From: DATGLG01 sp035294245
GTDB lineage: Bacteria > Pseudomonadota > Alphaproteobacteria > JACZXZ01
DNA length: 64,000 nt
Assembly: GCA_035294245.1 (NCBI GenBank)
Contig: DATGLG010000012.1
Span: forward strand, 62,001-126,000
Direction: 5' to 3'
Shown here: positions 1-8,404 of the stretch, in pieces
How the letters are laid out: the number at the start of each line of letters is the position of its first letter
Position numbering within the stretch: the stretch's first letter is position 1
The notes under the pieces: model-generated
Database searches by the model: none
What the model was told of the DNA's origin: nothing
What the model saw: the letters and a program-made list of their open reading frames with translations, nothing else
Position numbers and translations under genes: made by a program

Positions 1-2
1 CC

Positions 3-596
3 GGGAGCGCCGGCGTGGCGGGCACGCCGATGCGCGACACCATCAACTTCGTCAACAGCAACGCGGGCGCCGTCGTCGTCGGCCTCCTCGTGCGGCTTTC
101 CGGCACGCTCGCCGTCGAGTCCGGCTTCGGCAACGCTTGGGACGTCGGCGCCAAGATCGTGCTCGGCTCGTCCGACCTGAACTACCAGTACCACTATGAT
201 TACAATAACGGCACGCAGGTCAATCAGCTGACCACCGACAGCTATGACCCGGGCAGCGGAAGCACCGTGCACGGCAGCAGCGCACTCGCCACCTCGGCGA
301 CAGCCGTCATCAACCCGGGCTTCTCGACCACCCTCGAGGTTCTCTTGGATCCCGGGATGAACCCCCTGGTCTTTCAGGAGGATTTGAATGCGGGTGGCGC
401 CCGAGGCGTGCTCGATCTCTCCCACACGTTCCAAGTCGGACTCGTCATCCCCGACGGCGTTACCTACAGCTCCGACTCCGGCTTCCTGAGCGCGAGCACT
501 CCGCTCGCCACGGTGTCTGAGCCTGGAGCGCTTGCGCTCCTCGGCGGCGGATTTCTCGGCATCATCGGGCTGCGGCGGCGCGCGCCGTCATCGTGA
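3..596 (+). CDS. PEP-CTERM sorting-domain protein (5' end outside window)
   Basis: The reading frame is already open at the window edge, so the signal peptide and N-terminus are missing; an internal GTG at 15 is not a convincing start. The visible part is a Ser/Thr/Gly/Asn-rich, beta-type extracellular domain. The last 25 residues form a PEP-CTERM signal: SEPGALALLGGG, a short hydrophobic stretch, then an RRR cluster. Proteins with this tail are exported by Sec, processed by an exosortase and usually end up in the cell envelope or exopolysaccharide. No exosortase lies in the window. Function beyond sorting is unknown. Confidence 0.8.
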   Translation, partial: GSAGVAGTPMRDTINFVNSNAGAVVVGLLVRLSGTLAVESGFGNAWDVGAKIVLGSSDLNYQYHYDYNNGTQVNQLTTDSYDPGSGSTVHGSSALATSATAVINPGFSTTLEVLLDPGMNPLVFQEDLNAGGARGVLDLSHTFQVGLVIPDGVTYSSDSGFLSASTPLATVSEPGALALLGGGFLGIIGLRRRAPSS

Positions 597-601
597 GGAC
601 C

Positions 602-702
602 GCGACGCCGAGCAGAGGCGAGGTGGAGCGGGACGAAGCCATCCAGAATGTTGCAAGACTCTGGATTGCTTCCCCCTCGCGAGGCTCGGGGTCGCAATGA
701 CG
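602..702. repeat. REPIN-like repeat dimer, copy 1 (downstream of GIY-YIG gene)
   Basis: Two inverted units face outward around a short linker. A GAAGCCATCCAGA arm and a TCTGGATTGCTTC arm flank ATGTTGCAAGAC, and the right unit runs to TCGCAATGACG. It ends about 2 nt before the stop codon of the GIY-YIG gene. The right unit is almost identical, inverted, to the unit at the start of that gene. Confidence 0.8.
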
Positions 703-703
703 C

Positions 704-1006
704 TCATATCAACGCGTCATACAAGTCGCGCCAATCGGGGTTCAGCGCCTCGATCAGCGCCAGCTTCTTCCTCCACGAGCCGGCCTTGATCTGCTTCTCG
801 CGCGTGATGGCGGCGGTCATGTCCTCGTGCAGCTCGTACCAGACGGGCCGCATGCAGCCGTAGCGCGCGGTGAAGCCCGGCAGCAGGGCCTCGCGATGCT
901 GGTAGACGCGCTGCACCAGGTTGGAGGTGACGCCGGTATAGAGCGTGCCGTTCCGCCTGTTCGCCATGATATAGACGGCCGGCTGCTTCGTATTCGCTCC
1001 CGTCAT
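704..1006 (-). CDS. GIY-YIG nuclease family protein
   Basis: A 100-aa single-domain GIY-YIG protein. The motif reads VYIMA near residue 11, then LYTGVTS near residue 22. A conserved Arg (LVQRVYQHR) follows, and the metal-binding Glu is in the ITREKQIK helix. Such stand-alone proteins are common in proteobacteria and their biological role is unsettled. I start at the ATG at 1006, because upstream in-frame codons are only repeat sequence. That ATG lies inside the flanking repeat (TCGCAATGAC), which also supplies a GGGG ribosome-binding-like run. The stop sits just outside another inverted copy, so the gene is bracketed like the cargo of a mobile unit. Confidence 0.88.
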   Translation of the reverse strand: MTGANTKQPAVYIMANRRNGTLYTGVTSNLVQRVYQHREALLPGFTARYGCMRPVWYELHEDMTAAITREKQIKAGSWRKKLALIEALNPDWRDLYDALI

Positions 1007-1101
1007 TGCGACCCCGAGCCTCGCGGGGGGAAGCAATCCAGAGTGTTGCGAAGACTCCTGGATCGCGTCGTCCCGCGCTGCACGCGGTCCTCGCGATGAC
1101 G
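1001..1101. repeat. REPIN-like repeat dimer, copy 2 (covers GIY-YIG start)
   Basis: The left unit (CGTCATTGCGACCCCGAGCC... to AAGCAATCCAGAG, 1001-1043) is a near-perfect inverted copy of 661-702. After the linker TGTTGCGAAGAC comes a second, diverged unit starting TCCTGGATCGCG and ending CTCGCGATGACG. The left unit contains the start codon of the GIY-YIG gene. Confidence 0.8.
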
Positions 1102-1168
1102 ATTGTATTATTGCGCAGTCGTCCCGCGCTGCGCACGGTCCTCGCGATGACGACTATATTATTGCGAG
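1068..1168. repeat. Tandem duplication of about 50 bp
   Basis: The segment 1068-1117 (GTCGTCCCGCGCTGC... to TATTATTGCGC) is repeated head to tail at 1118-1168 with a few substitutions. Each copy carries one repeat half-unit ending CTCGCGATGACG, so the array grew by local duplication. Confidence 0.75.
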
Positions 1169-1170
1169 TG

Positions 1171-1271
1171 TCATTGCGAGGCCGCGAAGCGGCCGCGGCA
1201 ATCCAGAGGTCTTGCAAAAGACTGGATTGCTTCGCTCCCGCCGCACGACGCTCGCGGGAGCTCGCAATGAC
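1171..1271. repeat. REPIN-like repeat dimer, copy 3
   Basis: Same architecture: TCATTGCGAGGCC... to GCAATCCAGAG, linker GTCTTGCAAAAGA, then CTGGATTGCTTCG... to CTCGCAATGACG. The space 1007-1316 upstream of the GIY-YIG gene is almost entirely repeat; I see no gene there. Confidence 0.8.
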
Positions 1272-1316
1272 GCGCTCACATCAGCTCATCATATTCGCTC
1301 CCGTCATTGCGACCGA

Positions 1317-2078
<762 letters not shown>

Positions 2079-2094
2079 GGCGTCCGCCTCGCCC

Positions 2095-3045
2095 TCATCC
2101 CTGCGCCGCCGCGCGCGGCGCGTGCCCGAAGGCGAGCGCGCGGACGAGCCGGTGCCAGAGCCCCGGCACCCTGCCGGCGCCGCCCCCGTCGCGGCGGCGC
2201 TCGAGGTAATGCTGCCCCACGGTCAGCGCCGTCGTTACGATCAGGTACCAGAGGCTCGCCACGATGAGGAGCGGGATGACCTGGAAATTCTTGGAGTAGA
2301 TGAGCTGGGTCGAGTAGAGGAGCTCGGGGAGCGAGATCACGCTCACGAGCGAGGTGTTCTTGAGCGTCGTGATCACCTCGTTGCCGGTGGGCGGGATGAT
2401 GACGCGGAGCGCCTGGGGCAGCACGATGCGGCGCATGGTCGTCGATCTCCGCAGGCCGAGGGCGTAGGCGGCCTCGATCTCGCCCTCGTTGACTGAGAGG
2501 ATTCCCGCCCGCACGATCTCGGCCATATAGGCGCCCTCGTTGAGGCCGAGGCCGAGGATCGCCGCGGCGAAGGGGGTGATGAGGTCGTTGACGCTGCCCG
2601 TCACCAAGGTCGGACCGAAGGGAATGCCGAGGGAGAGCGTCGGGTAGAGGGCGGCGAAGTTGAACCAGAAGAGAAGCTGCACCAGAAGCGGCGTGCCGCG
2701 GAAGATGCCGATATAGACGGCCGCCGCGAGGGAGAGGAGCGGGTTGCCCGACTGGCGCATCACGGCGATGACGACGCCAAGCGTGATGCCGACGAGCATC
2801 GCGACGATGGTGAGCTCCACCGTGCGCGCCAGCCCGATCAGCACCGCCCTGCTGGTGAAATAGTCGCCGACGACGGGCCAGGCGAAGCGCGGATTGGTCG
2901 CCATGCTGTGGGCGAGGAGGGCGAGCAGCACGACTACGATGGCGGCGGCGATCCAGCGCCCCGGGCGCCGCAAGGGGACGACGACGATGTCGTCGGCGTC
3001 GCCGCCCGAAGCCGGCGGCGTTGCGGATGGATGCCTCGCCCTCAC
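2095..3045 (-). CDS. Polar amino acid ABC transporter, permease subunit
   Basis: A 316-aa inner-membrane permease of the His/Glu/Gln/Arg type. It has an N-terminal membrane helix (about residues 24-43), then a domain with about five further helices and the EAA loop (EAAYALGLRRS...VLPQALRVIIPP) that docks to the ATPase. I chose the GTG at 3045 because it overlaps the stop codon of the upstream binding-protein gene (GTGA), a usual coupling in operons. The longer open frame upstream is only the binding-protein gene read out of frame. The C-terminal 35 residues are Arg/Gly/Ala-rich. Confidence 0.9.
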   Translation of the reverse strand: MRARHPSATPPASGGDADDIVVVPLRRPGRWIAAAIVVVLLALLAHSMATNPRFAWPVVGDYFTSRAVLIGLARTVELTIVAMLVGITLGVVIAVMRQSGNPLLSLAAAVYIGIFRGTPLLVQLLFWFNFAALYPTLSLGIPFGPTLVTGSVNDLITPFAAAILGLGLNEGAYMAEIVRAGILSVNEGEIEAAYALGLRRSTTMRRIVLPQALRVIIPPTGNEVITTLKNTSLVSVISLPELLYSTQLIYSKNFQVIPLLIVASLWYLIVTTALTVGQHYLERRRDGGGAGRVPGLWHRLVRALAFGHAPRAAAQG

Positions 3046-3938
3046 GAGCTCGTGTCGCCGTCGTTGATGGTGGCCTTGGGGATGGCGCCGGCGCCCTGGT
3101 TGTAGCTCTCCAGGATGGCCGCGTAGGTGCCGTCGTCGATGAGCTTCTGCAAGGCCCCCTGGAGCGCCTCGCGCAGCGCCGTCTCGCCCTTGGGCACGGC
3201 GATGCCCTTGCGCTTGGCCTTGGTCAGGCCGCCCGTCTGCTTGAACTTCCCCTTGGCCTCCTTGGCGAGGTGGTTGCCGACGGCGGAGTCCATCATGATG
3301 GCGTCGACGCGGCCGCTCGAGATGGCGAGGATCATCGCCGACTGGTCGGGGAACACATCGACCTCGAGCGTCTTGCCGCCCGCAGACTTGCATTTCGCCG
3401 CCTGGGCCTCGGCGTCCTCGACCTGGAAGGTGCCCTTCACGACGCCGACCTTGTACCCGCAGAGATCGTCGAGCGACGCGATAGGCGCGGTGCCCGCGGC
3501 AGGCACGAAGAGGGCGCTCCCCGATTGGAAGTAGTCGATGAAGTCGACCTGCTTGCGCCGCGCCGGCGTGTCCGCCATGGCGTCGATCGAGATGTCGTAG
3601 CGCCGCGCCTCGAGGCCGGGAATGATGGCGTCGAACTTCGCCGGCACGAAGGTGATCTTGATGCCGAGGACCTGGCCCAGGGCCTTGCCGAGATCGATGT
3701 CGAGCCCGACCAGGGTCTCGTTGTCGGCGCCGGCGAATTGGAAGGGCGGATAAAAGGGCTCGGTCGCCGCGGTGATGCTGCCCTTGGCGCGCAGGGCCGC
3801 CGGGATCATCGCCGCCAGCTTCGCGTCCTTGGCGGGCGGAGCGGCCGCGGCGAGATCGGCGGCGAGGAAAGCCCCGGCAAGGGCGAAGGCCGCGCCAAGC
3901 GCGACGAAGGTCCGGCGGGTCGTGGGCTGGATACGCAT
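3042..3938 (-). CDS. Amino acid ABC transporter substrate-binding protein
   Basis: A 298-aa periplasmic binding protein of family 3 (SBP_bac_3). The N-terminus MRIQPTTRRTFVALG continues into a hydrophobic stretch and AAAA; the twin Arg could mean Tat export. Family features follow: EPFYPPFQFAG (ligand-contact loop), VGLDIDLGKALG, and FDAIIPGLEARRYDISIDAM. The start at 3938 is preceded by AGGAGGAG, while the longer frame to 3989 lacks a better site. The ligand is unknown. The adjacent racemase-superfamily enzyme hints at an amino acid or a dicarboxylate. Confidence 0.92.
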   Translation of the reverse strand: MRIQPTTRRTFVALGAAFALAGAFLAADLAAAAPPAKDAKLAAMIPAALRAKGSITAATEPFYPPFQFAGADNETLVGLDIDLGKALGQVLGIKITFVPAKFDAIIPGLEARRYDISIDAMADTPARRKQVDFIDYFQSGSALFVPAAGTAPIASLDDLCGYKVGVVKGTFQVEDAEAQAAKCKSAGGKTLEVDVFPDQSAMILAISSGRVDAIMMDSAVGNHLAKEAKGKFKQTGGLTKAKRKGIAVPKGETALREALQGALQKLIDDGTYAAILESYNQGAGAIPKATINDGDTSS

Positions 3939-3993
3939 GGCGACTCCTCCTGGCAGAGCGCGTGGACGAAAAGCGCCGTCGTCGATCACCTCG

Positions 3994-4791
3994 TCATCGC
4001 GAGACCGCGGCGGCGACGGGTGCTGCCTCCGCCGCGCGCCGGTCGACGAGGGAGCCGTAGCCGCGCTTGGCGCCGTTCACGCCGATCATGTCGAGGCACA
4101 TCCAGAACGAGGCCTGCACGGCGCTGACGACCGGCTTGCCCAGCTTGTCCTCGAGCGCCGCGATGGCGCCGACGCTGCGCAGATTGGTGCAGCTTATGAA
4201 CACCGCCGTCGATTCCGGCACGTCGGTCTTGACCGCAAGCTCGTAGAGCCGCGCGAGGGGCACGCGGGCCAGCTCGTGATCGGTGTCGATGTCCATCCCC
4301 GCCGAGGCGAGCACGGGATGGCCGTTCTCCGCGAGGAAGCGGGCGCCGCGCTCGACGATGTCGCGGGTATAAGGAGTCACCAAGGTCACGGGCCCGGCCT
4401 TGACCGCCTTGAGCGCCGCAAGTGCTGCGCTCGCCGTCGTCGTCGCCGGGATGCCGGGAGCCCATTCCTTGAGGCGCGCGAGATAGGCCTGGTCCCAGCT
4501 CGTGCCGTGGAGAAAGGAGGCGCTCGTGCCGCCGAAGCAGAGGGCGTCGAGCGGCGCCTCGGCGAGAAGGCGCACCGAGGCCTCGAGCTCCGGCGAGCGC
4601 ATCATCTGGTCGATGCCCGAGACGGTGACGCGCGGAAGCTTGACGCGGCTCGTATGGATGGAGACGCCGGGAGCGGCCATCGCATACATCTCCGCCTCCA
4701 TGACCACGCTCGAGGCGATGTAGACGAGGCCGAGCCGCGCCTTGTAGCCGTCGCCGTCTTCCACAAACCGCATGCGCCGCCCCCGCTCCAT
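3994..4791 (-). CDS. Asp/Glu racemase superfamily protein (maleate isomerase / arylmalonate decarboxylase-like)
   Basis: A 265-aa cytoplasmic enzyme (or 259 aa from the ATG at 4773). The two expected catalytic cysteines are visible: LCFGGTSASF in the first half and FISCTNLRSV in the second. The SCTNLR motif is typical of the maleate cis-trans isomerase / arylmalonate decarboxylase branch rather than true aspartate racemase. It lies 55 bp upstream of the ABC binding-protein gene on the same strand, so it probably acts on the imported compound. Substrate unknown; isomerase, racemase or decarboxylase are all possible. Confidence 0.82.
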   Translation of the reverse strand: MERGRRMRFVEDGDGYKARLGLVYIASSVVMEAEMYAMAAPGVSIHTSRVKLPRVTVSGIDQMMRSPELEASVRLLAEAPLDALCFGGTSASFLHGTSWDQAYLARLKEWAPGIPATTTASAALAALKAVKAGPVTLVTPYTRDIVERGARFLAENGHPVLASAGMDIDTDHELARVPLARLYELAVKTDVPESTAVFISCTNLRSVGAIAALEDKLGKPVVSAVQASFWMCLDMIGVNGAKRGYGSLVDRRAAEAAPVAAAVSR

Positions 4792-4956
4792 AGCGCGGGA
4801 CCGTTGCGATCCAGCGCCTCCTCGCCGCCCATCCCGGCCCTCGCGGCAAGGCCATCATCGGCTCGTCCTAATGATAGGATGACGATAAAGGACGCGATAA
4901 AAGACTTGCAAGCCTCTTGTTGCCAGACATCGCGTTCCGGGAGATGGAACTCGCAC

Positions 4957-5058
4957 GGTGGCGAGGAGCGCAGCGATCGACGCCCCGTCAAGGAGGCGTC
5001 GATGCCGTTCAGGGTCCTGCGAAACACTGGATTGCTTCGCCTTCGGCTCGCAATGACG
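4957..5058. repeat. REPIN-like repeat dimer, copy 4 (diverged)
   Basis: The right unit is clear (CACTGGATTGCTTCGCC to GGCTCGCAATGACG, 5025-5056). The left unit (GGTGGCGAGGAGCG... to CCGTTCAGGG) is degraded. The region 4792-5448 has no intact gene: it holds this dimer, the next one and a gene remnant. Confidence 0.65.
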
Positions 5059-5075
5059 TTGCGCGATAATATGGC

Positions 5076-5180
5076 CGTCGTCGCGAGGAACGCGCCAACG
5101 GCGCGGGACGACGCGATCCAGGAGTCTCTGCAAAAGACTGGATTGCTTCCCCCTCGCGAAGCTCGGGGTCGCAATGACGC
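5076..5180. repeat. REPIN-like repeat dimer, copy 5
   Basis: Left unit CGTCGTCGCGAGGAACGCG... to GCGATCCAGGA, linker TCTCTGCAAAAGA, right unit CTGGATTGCTTCC... to GGGGTCGCAATGACG. The right unit differs by one or two bases from the units bracketing the GIY-YIG gene. Confidence 0.8.
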
Positions 5181-5196
5181 GTACAACAATAGCCGG

Positions 5197-5310
5197 CTAG
5201 TAATCGAAGGCGTTCGTCGCCTTGAGAATGCCGTCCCGCCGGTCGCTCGCGGCGGCGCGGATCAGCCTTGCAACCGGCCCCTCGTTTGTGAAGACGCGGC
5301 GAAGCTGCGA
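5197..5310 (-). pseudogene. C-terminal remnant of a medium-chain dehydrogenase gene
   Basis: Read on the minus strand, this short open stretch ends ASDRRDGILKATNAFDY and stop. It matches the end of the intact dehydrogenase at 6100-7074 (ARERRDGILKATIVFD). The match continues as DNA past the stop codon: GCAATGACGCGT, CAACAATAGCCGGCTA and TAATCGAAG occur at both loci. An in-frame stop at 5311-5313 closes the frame, so only about 37 codons survive. I infer a duplicated gene whose body was lost. Confidence 0.65.
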
Positions 5311-5448
5311 TTATGAGACCACCGGCTCGGACCGGGGGCAACGGCCTTGCGGCGCGGCACGGCGCCGGGACCGAGGCCGTCCGTTGCGGGCCCGACCGGA
5401 TTGAGGCGCCGGCTTGCCCCGCGCCAGACGCACCGATCGGGAGGGAGC

Positions 5449-6027
5449 ATGGGAAAAGACCGGCTGACCGCGTTCAGCGACGGCGTCATCGCCATCATCA
5501 TCACCATCATGGTCCTGGAATTGAAGGTGCCGCGCGGCACCGGCTGGACGGCGCTCGCCGGTCTCCTTCCCGTCTTCCTGAGCTATGTCTTGAGCTTCAT
5601 CTACGTCGCCATCTACTGGAACAACCACCATCACCTGCTTCACACCTTGCGGCGGGTCGACGGCCTCATCCTCTGGGCCAACTCCAACCTGCTGTTCTGG
5701 CTCTCGCTCATCCCCTTCGCGACCGGCTGGATGGGCGAGAACCAATTCGCCACCCTGCCCACGGCGACCTATGGCGCGGCGCTGCTGATGCCGGCCATCG
5801 CCTATTATCTCCTGCAGAAGGCGATCACGCGAAAGCAGGGTGCCGAGTCGGTCCTGGCGAAGGCGCTCGGCAGCGACATCAAGGGCAAGATCTCGCCGGT
5901 CATCTACGCCGCGGCGATCGCGCTGGCATTCGCCAGCCCCTGGGCTTCGGTGGCACTCTACGTCCTGGTCGCCCTCATGTGGCTTGTCCCGGATCGGCGC
6001 ATCGAGAACGCGCTTCGCGAGATATGA
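5449..6027 (+). CDS. TMEM175-family (DUF1211) potassium-channel-like membrane protein
   Basis: A 192-aa protein with six predicted membrane helices. The first carries the family signature RLTAFSDGVIAIIITIMVLE (residues 5-24), and WNNHHHLLHTLRRVDG follows helix 3. Bacterial TMEM175 homologues are tetrameric K+ leak channels with this single six-helix unit. I start at 5449, behind GGGAGGGAGC; the frame to 5347 only adds Arg/Pro-rich sequence. The gene is alone on its strand and is flanked by the two copies of the dehydrogenase 3' end, so it may have arrived with that rearrangement. Confidence 0.88.
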   Translation: MGKDRLTAFSDGVIAIIITIMVLELKVPRGTGWTALAGLLPVFLSYVLSFIYVAIYWNNHHHLLHTLRRVDGLILWANSNLLFWLSLIPFATGWMGENQFATLPTATYGAALLMPAIAYYLLQKAITRKQGAESVLAKALGSDIKGKISPVIYAAAIALAFASPWASVALYVLVALMWLVPDRRIENALREI

Positions 6028-6099
6028 GGCAACGACGCGGCCGGCTGCGCGCCGCTCCCGCCGGAGGACCGCAATGACGCGTGCAACAATAGCCGGCTA

Positions 6100-7074
6100 T
6101 TAATCGAAGACGATCGTGGCCTTGAGGATGCCGTCGCGGCGCTCGCGCGCGGCGGCGAAGGCGTCGCCGATGCGCTCGATGGGGAAGCGGTGGGTGAGAA
6201 GCGGCGCCACGTCGATCGCACCCGTGGCGACGAGGTCAAGGGCCTCGCGGAAGGAGGCGAGGCCGGGCTCGACCTGGGTGCCGTAGATCGAGCGCAACGT
6301 GAGCTTCTTGCGGAAGAGCTGCTCGACCGGGAACGCGTCCATCGTGGCGCTCGTGGGCAGGCCGAAGAAGCCCACCATGCCGCGCATCGCCGCGGCGCGG
6401 AGGGCGAGGCGGCGCGAGCGGTCGGCCCCCGCCGCCTCGATGACGAGAGGCGCGCCGCGGCCGCCGGTGAGGTCGCCCACGATCTCGAGCAGCGCCGCCT
6501 CGCCGCCGTCGACGACATGGTCGGCGCCGAATTGGCGCGCCAGCGCGCGGCGCACGGGCTCGAGATCGCTCGCCACCACGCGGCCGACCCCAGCGCGCTT
6601 CAGGAGCGCCGTGAAGAAGAGGCCGATGCTGCCCTGGCCGAGCACCACCGCCGTCTCGGGCAGCTCGGCGGGCATCAGATGCTTGAGCCCGTAGACGACG
6701 GTGCCGAGGGGCTGCGCCAGCATCAGCTTCTCGGGCGCCACGCCGTCGGGAAGCGGCAGGAGGAAGGCCGGGTCCAGCACCTGGGTCTCGGCGAAGCAGG
6801 CGGCGTGCCCCACATCGGGCACCGTCAGCACGCGCTGGCCGCTGCGGAAGCCGTTGCCGTCGCTCTCGACCACGACGCCCACGGCCTCGTGGCCGGGTGC
6901 GCCCGGCAGCGCCGGGCCGTGCTGGGGCCCGACCGGCGTATAGAGATGATGGAGATCGCTGCCGCAGAGGGAGGCGCAGCTCGTGCGCACCTGGACGAGG
7001 CCCGGCCGCAATTCCGGCGCCGGCGCCTCGATGCAATCGATGACGCCCTTGGCGCGCATCAGCGAGGCCTTCAT
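6100..7074 (-). CDS. Zinc-type medium-chain alcohol/polyol dehydrogenase
   Basis: A 324-aa MDR-superfamily oxidoreductase. The N-terminal catalytic domain has SCASLCGSDLHH (zinc Cys) and PGHEAVGVV (zinc His-Glu). The Rossmann domain has VVLGQGSIGLF, then ASDLEP as the cofactor-selecting acidic residue, suggesting NAD. The four-Cys structural zinc lobe normally seen after GQRV is absent: the sequence goes from LTVPDVGH directly to AACFAETQVL. The start at 7074 follows GGGAGGGTGAC. Substrate unknown; threonine or sorbitol dehydrogenases are the nearest kind. A DUF3830 gene is divergent. Confidence 0.85.
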   Translation of the reverse strand: MKASLMRAKGVIDCIEAPAPELRPGLVQVRTSCASLCGSDLHHLYTPVGPQHGPALPGAPGHEAVGVVVESDGNGFRSGQRVLTVPDVGHAACFAETQVLDPAFLLPLPDGVAPEKLMLAQPLGTVVYGLKHLMPAELPETAVVLGQGSIGLFFTALLKRAGVGRVVASDLEPVRRALARQFGADHVVDGGEAALLEIVGDLTGGRGAPLVIEAAGADRSRRLALRAAAMRGMVGFFGLPTSATMDAFPVEQLFRKKLTLRSIYGTQVEPGLASFREALDLVATGAIDVAPLLTHRFPIERIGDAFAAARERRDGILKATIVFD

Positions 7075-7259
7075 GTCACCCTCCCTTTCGAACTCCCCCG
7101 CGCTTTTACGGCGCCGCGCCCGCCCTGTCGAGGGCGCGCGGCGAGCCGGCGGCATCAGCTCGCCGGGAGCATCCTGCGCAGCCGAGAACGTGCGTTCACA
7201 CAGGCGGTCCTTGCCCCACTCTATGCTATGATCGCGGCGCCACGGCGACCGAGACGGCC

Positions 7260-7670
7260 ATGACCCAGCTTCGCATCACCGCCGGCCCCCATGTCTTCCT
7301 CGCCCGCCTCGAGGCGGAGGCGCCGCGGACCTGCGCCAAGTTCCTGAGCCTGCTGCCCTATCGCGAGCGCATCATCCATGTGCGCTGGTCGGGCGAGGCG
7401 TGCTGGATTCCCCTGGGCGATCTCGATCTCGGCCTGCCCCACGAGAACCACACGAGCTTCCCCTCGCGCGGCGACGTGCTGCTCTATCCCGGCGGGATCA
7501 GCGAGACCGAGATCCTCCTCGCCTATGGCAGCGTGCGCTTCGCGAGCAAGGTGGGCCAGCTCGCCGGCAACCACTTCCTCACCATCACCGAAGGCCTTGA
7601 CGACCTCCCCGCCCTCGGCCGGCTCACCCTCTGGCACGGGGCGCAGGACATCCTCTTCGAGCGCGCCTGA
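7260..7670 (+). CDS. DUF3830 family protein (cyclophilin-like fold)
   Basis: A 136-aa protein matching the DUF3830 pattern throughout: F-ARLE-EAPRTCAKFLSLLPY near the N-terminus, IHVRWSGEACWIPL, NHTSFPSRGDVLLYPGG, ILLAYGSVRFASKVGQLAGNH and ITEGLDDL. The family has a cyclophilin-like barrel, is usually found beside amidases, hydantoinases or ABC transporters, and has no firm biochemical role. It is divergent from the dehydrogenase at 6100-7074 and is followed 3 bp later by the next gene. Confidence 0.85.
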   Translation: MTQLRITAGPHVFLARLEAEAPRTCAKFLSLLPYRERIIHVRWSGEACWIPLGDLDLGLPHENHTSFPSRGDVLLYPGGISETEILLAYGSVRFASKVGQLAGNHFLTITEGLDDLPALGRLTLWHGAQDILFERA

Positions 7671-7673
7671 GCC

Positions 7674-8312
7674 ATGGGCGCGCTCCGCCGCCTCCTCCTG
7701 GCCCGCCGCACCGGCGCGCTCATGGCCGGCGGGCTCCTCGCCGTCGTCATCGCCATCGCCGCCGGCTTCGCCGTGACCCGCGGCTTCGCCCCAAGCGCCC
7801 CGGCCCCGGGCGCAGCCGCATCGACGGCGCCGCCGGCCGCCCTTCCCGCCGATACCAGCAGCGCGGGCAGCCCGACGGCCGCGGCGAGCCCGGCCGCCCT
7901 CGCCGAAGCCGCCGACAAGACCTCGATCCTCGTCCTGCCCTTCACCGCCGCCGGCGACGACCCGGCCCTGGCCCAGCTCGGCGACGCGATCGCCGCCGAC
8001 GTCACCCTGGCCCTCGCCAAGAACCCGGAGGTCTCGATCACCATGCCGGAGACCGGCGCCCCGAGCTCGGGCAAGTCCCCGCGCGACATCGCCCAAGCGA
8101 TGGGCGCCGCCTATGTGCTGACGGGGAGCCTGAGCAAGAGCCAGGACGAGGTGCAGATCGCGGCCCGCCTTATCGATGCGCGCTCGGGCCTGCCCGACTG
8201 GGCCGGCGTCTTCGCCGGCCCCGCCGACAACAGCGCCGAGGCGCGCGCCCCCGTGGTCAAGCGCATCGTCGCCCTCACCCTCGACCATCTGCGCAAGGCG
8301 CCGCCGCCGTGA
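7674..8312 (+). CDS. Membrane-anchored protein with TolB-N-like / FlgO-like domain
   Basis: A 212-aa protein. Residues 16-38 form one membrane helix after an Arg-rich start, so the rest faces the periplasm. An Ala/Pro linker runs to about residue 80. The folded part begins SILVLPFTAAGDDPALAQLGDAIAADV and continues AQAMGAAYVLTGSLSKSQDEVQIAARLID. This is the alpha/beta pattern of the TolB amino-terminal domain that is often joined to adenylate cyclases or TPRs; here it stands alone. It starts 4 bp after the DUF3830 gene, so the two are probably cotranscribed. Role unknown. Confidence 0.7.
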   Translation: MGALRRLLLARRTGALMAGGLLAVVIAIAAGFAVTRGFAPSAPAPGAAASTAPPAALPADTSSAGSPTAAASPAALAEAADKTSILVLPFTAAGDDPALAQLGDAIAADVTLALAKNPEVSITMPETGAPSSGKSPRDIAQAMGAAYVLTGSLSKSQDEVQIAARLIDARSGLPDWAGVFAGPADNSAEARAPVVKRIVALTLDHLRKAPPP

Positions 8313-8404
8313 CGCCCTCGCTTGCGCGCCATGGGGCGGCGCAACCGGAGACAGGCGACGGCGTTATAATGCTGCTGCCGGCACAACCATCAGGTCCGCA
8401 GGCC

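Noticed and set aside
602..1271. The repeat block as a CRISPR array
   Set aside because: Units are inverted and palindromic with no regular unique spacers, and no cas gene is nearby.
8309..8404. GTG at 8309 as start of the DUF1499 gene
   Set aside because: It overlaps the upstream stop, but the extra 32 residues look like translated non-coding sequence; not excluded.
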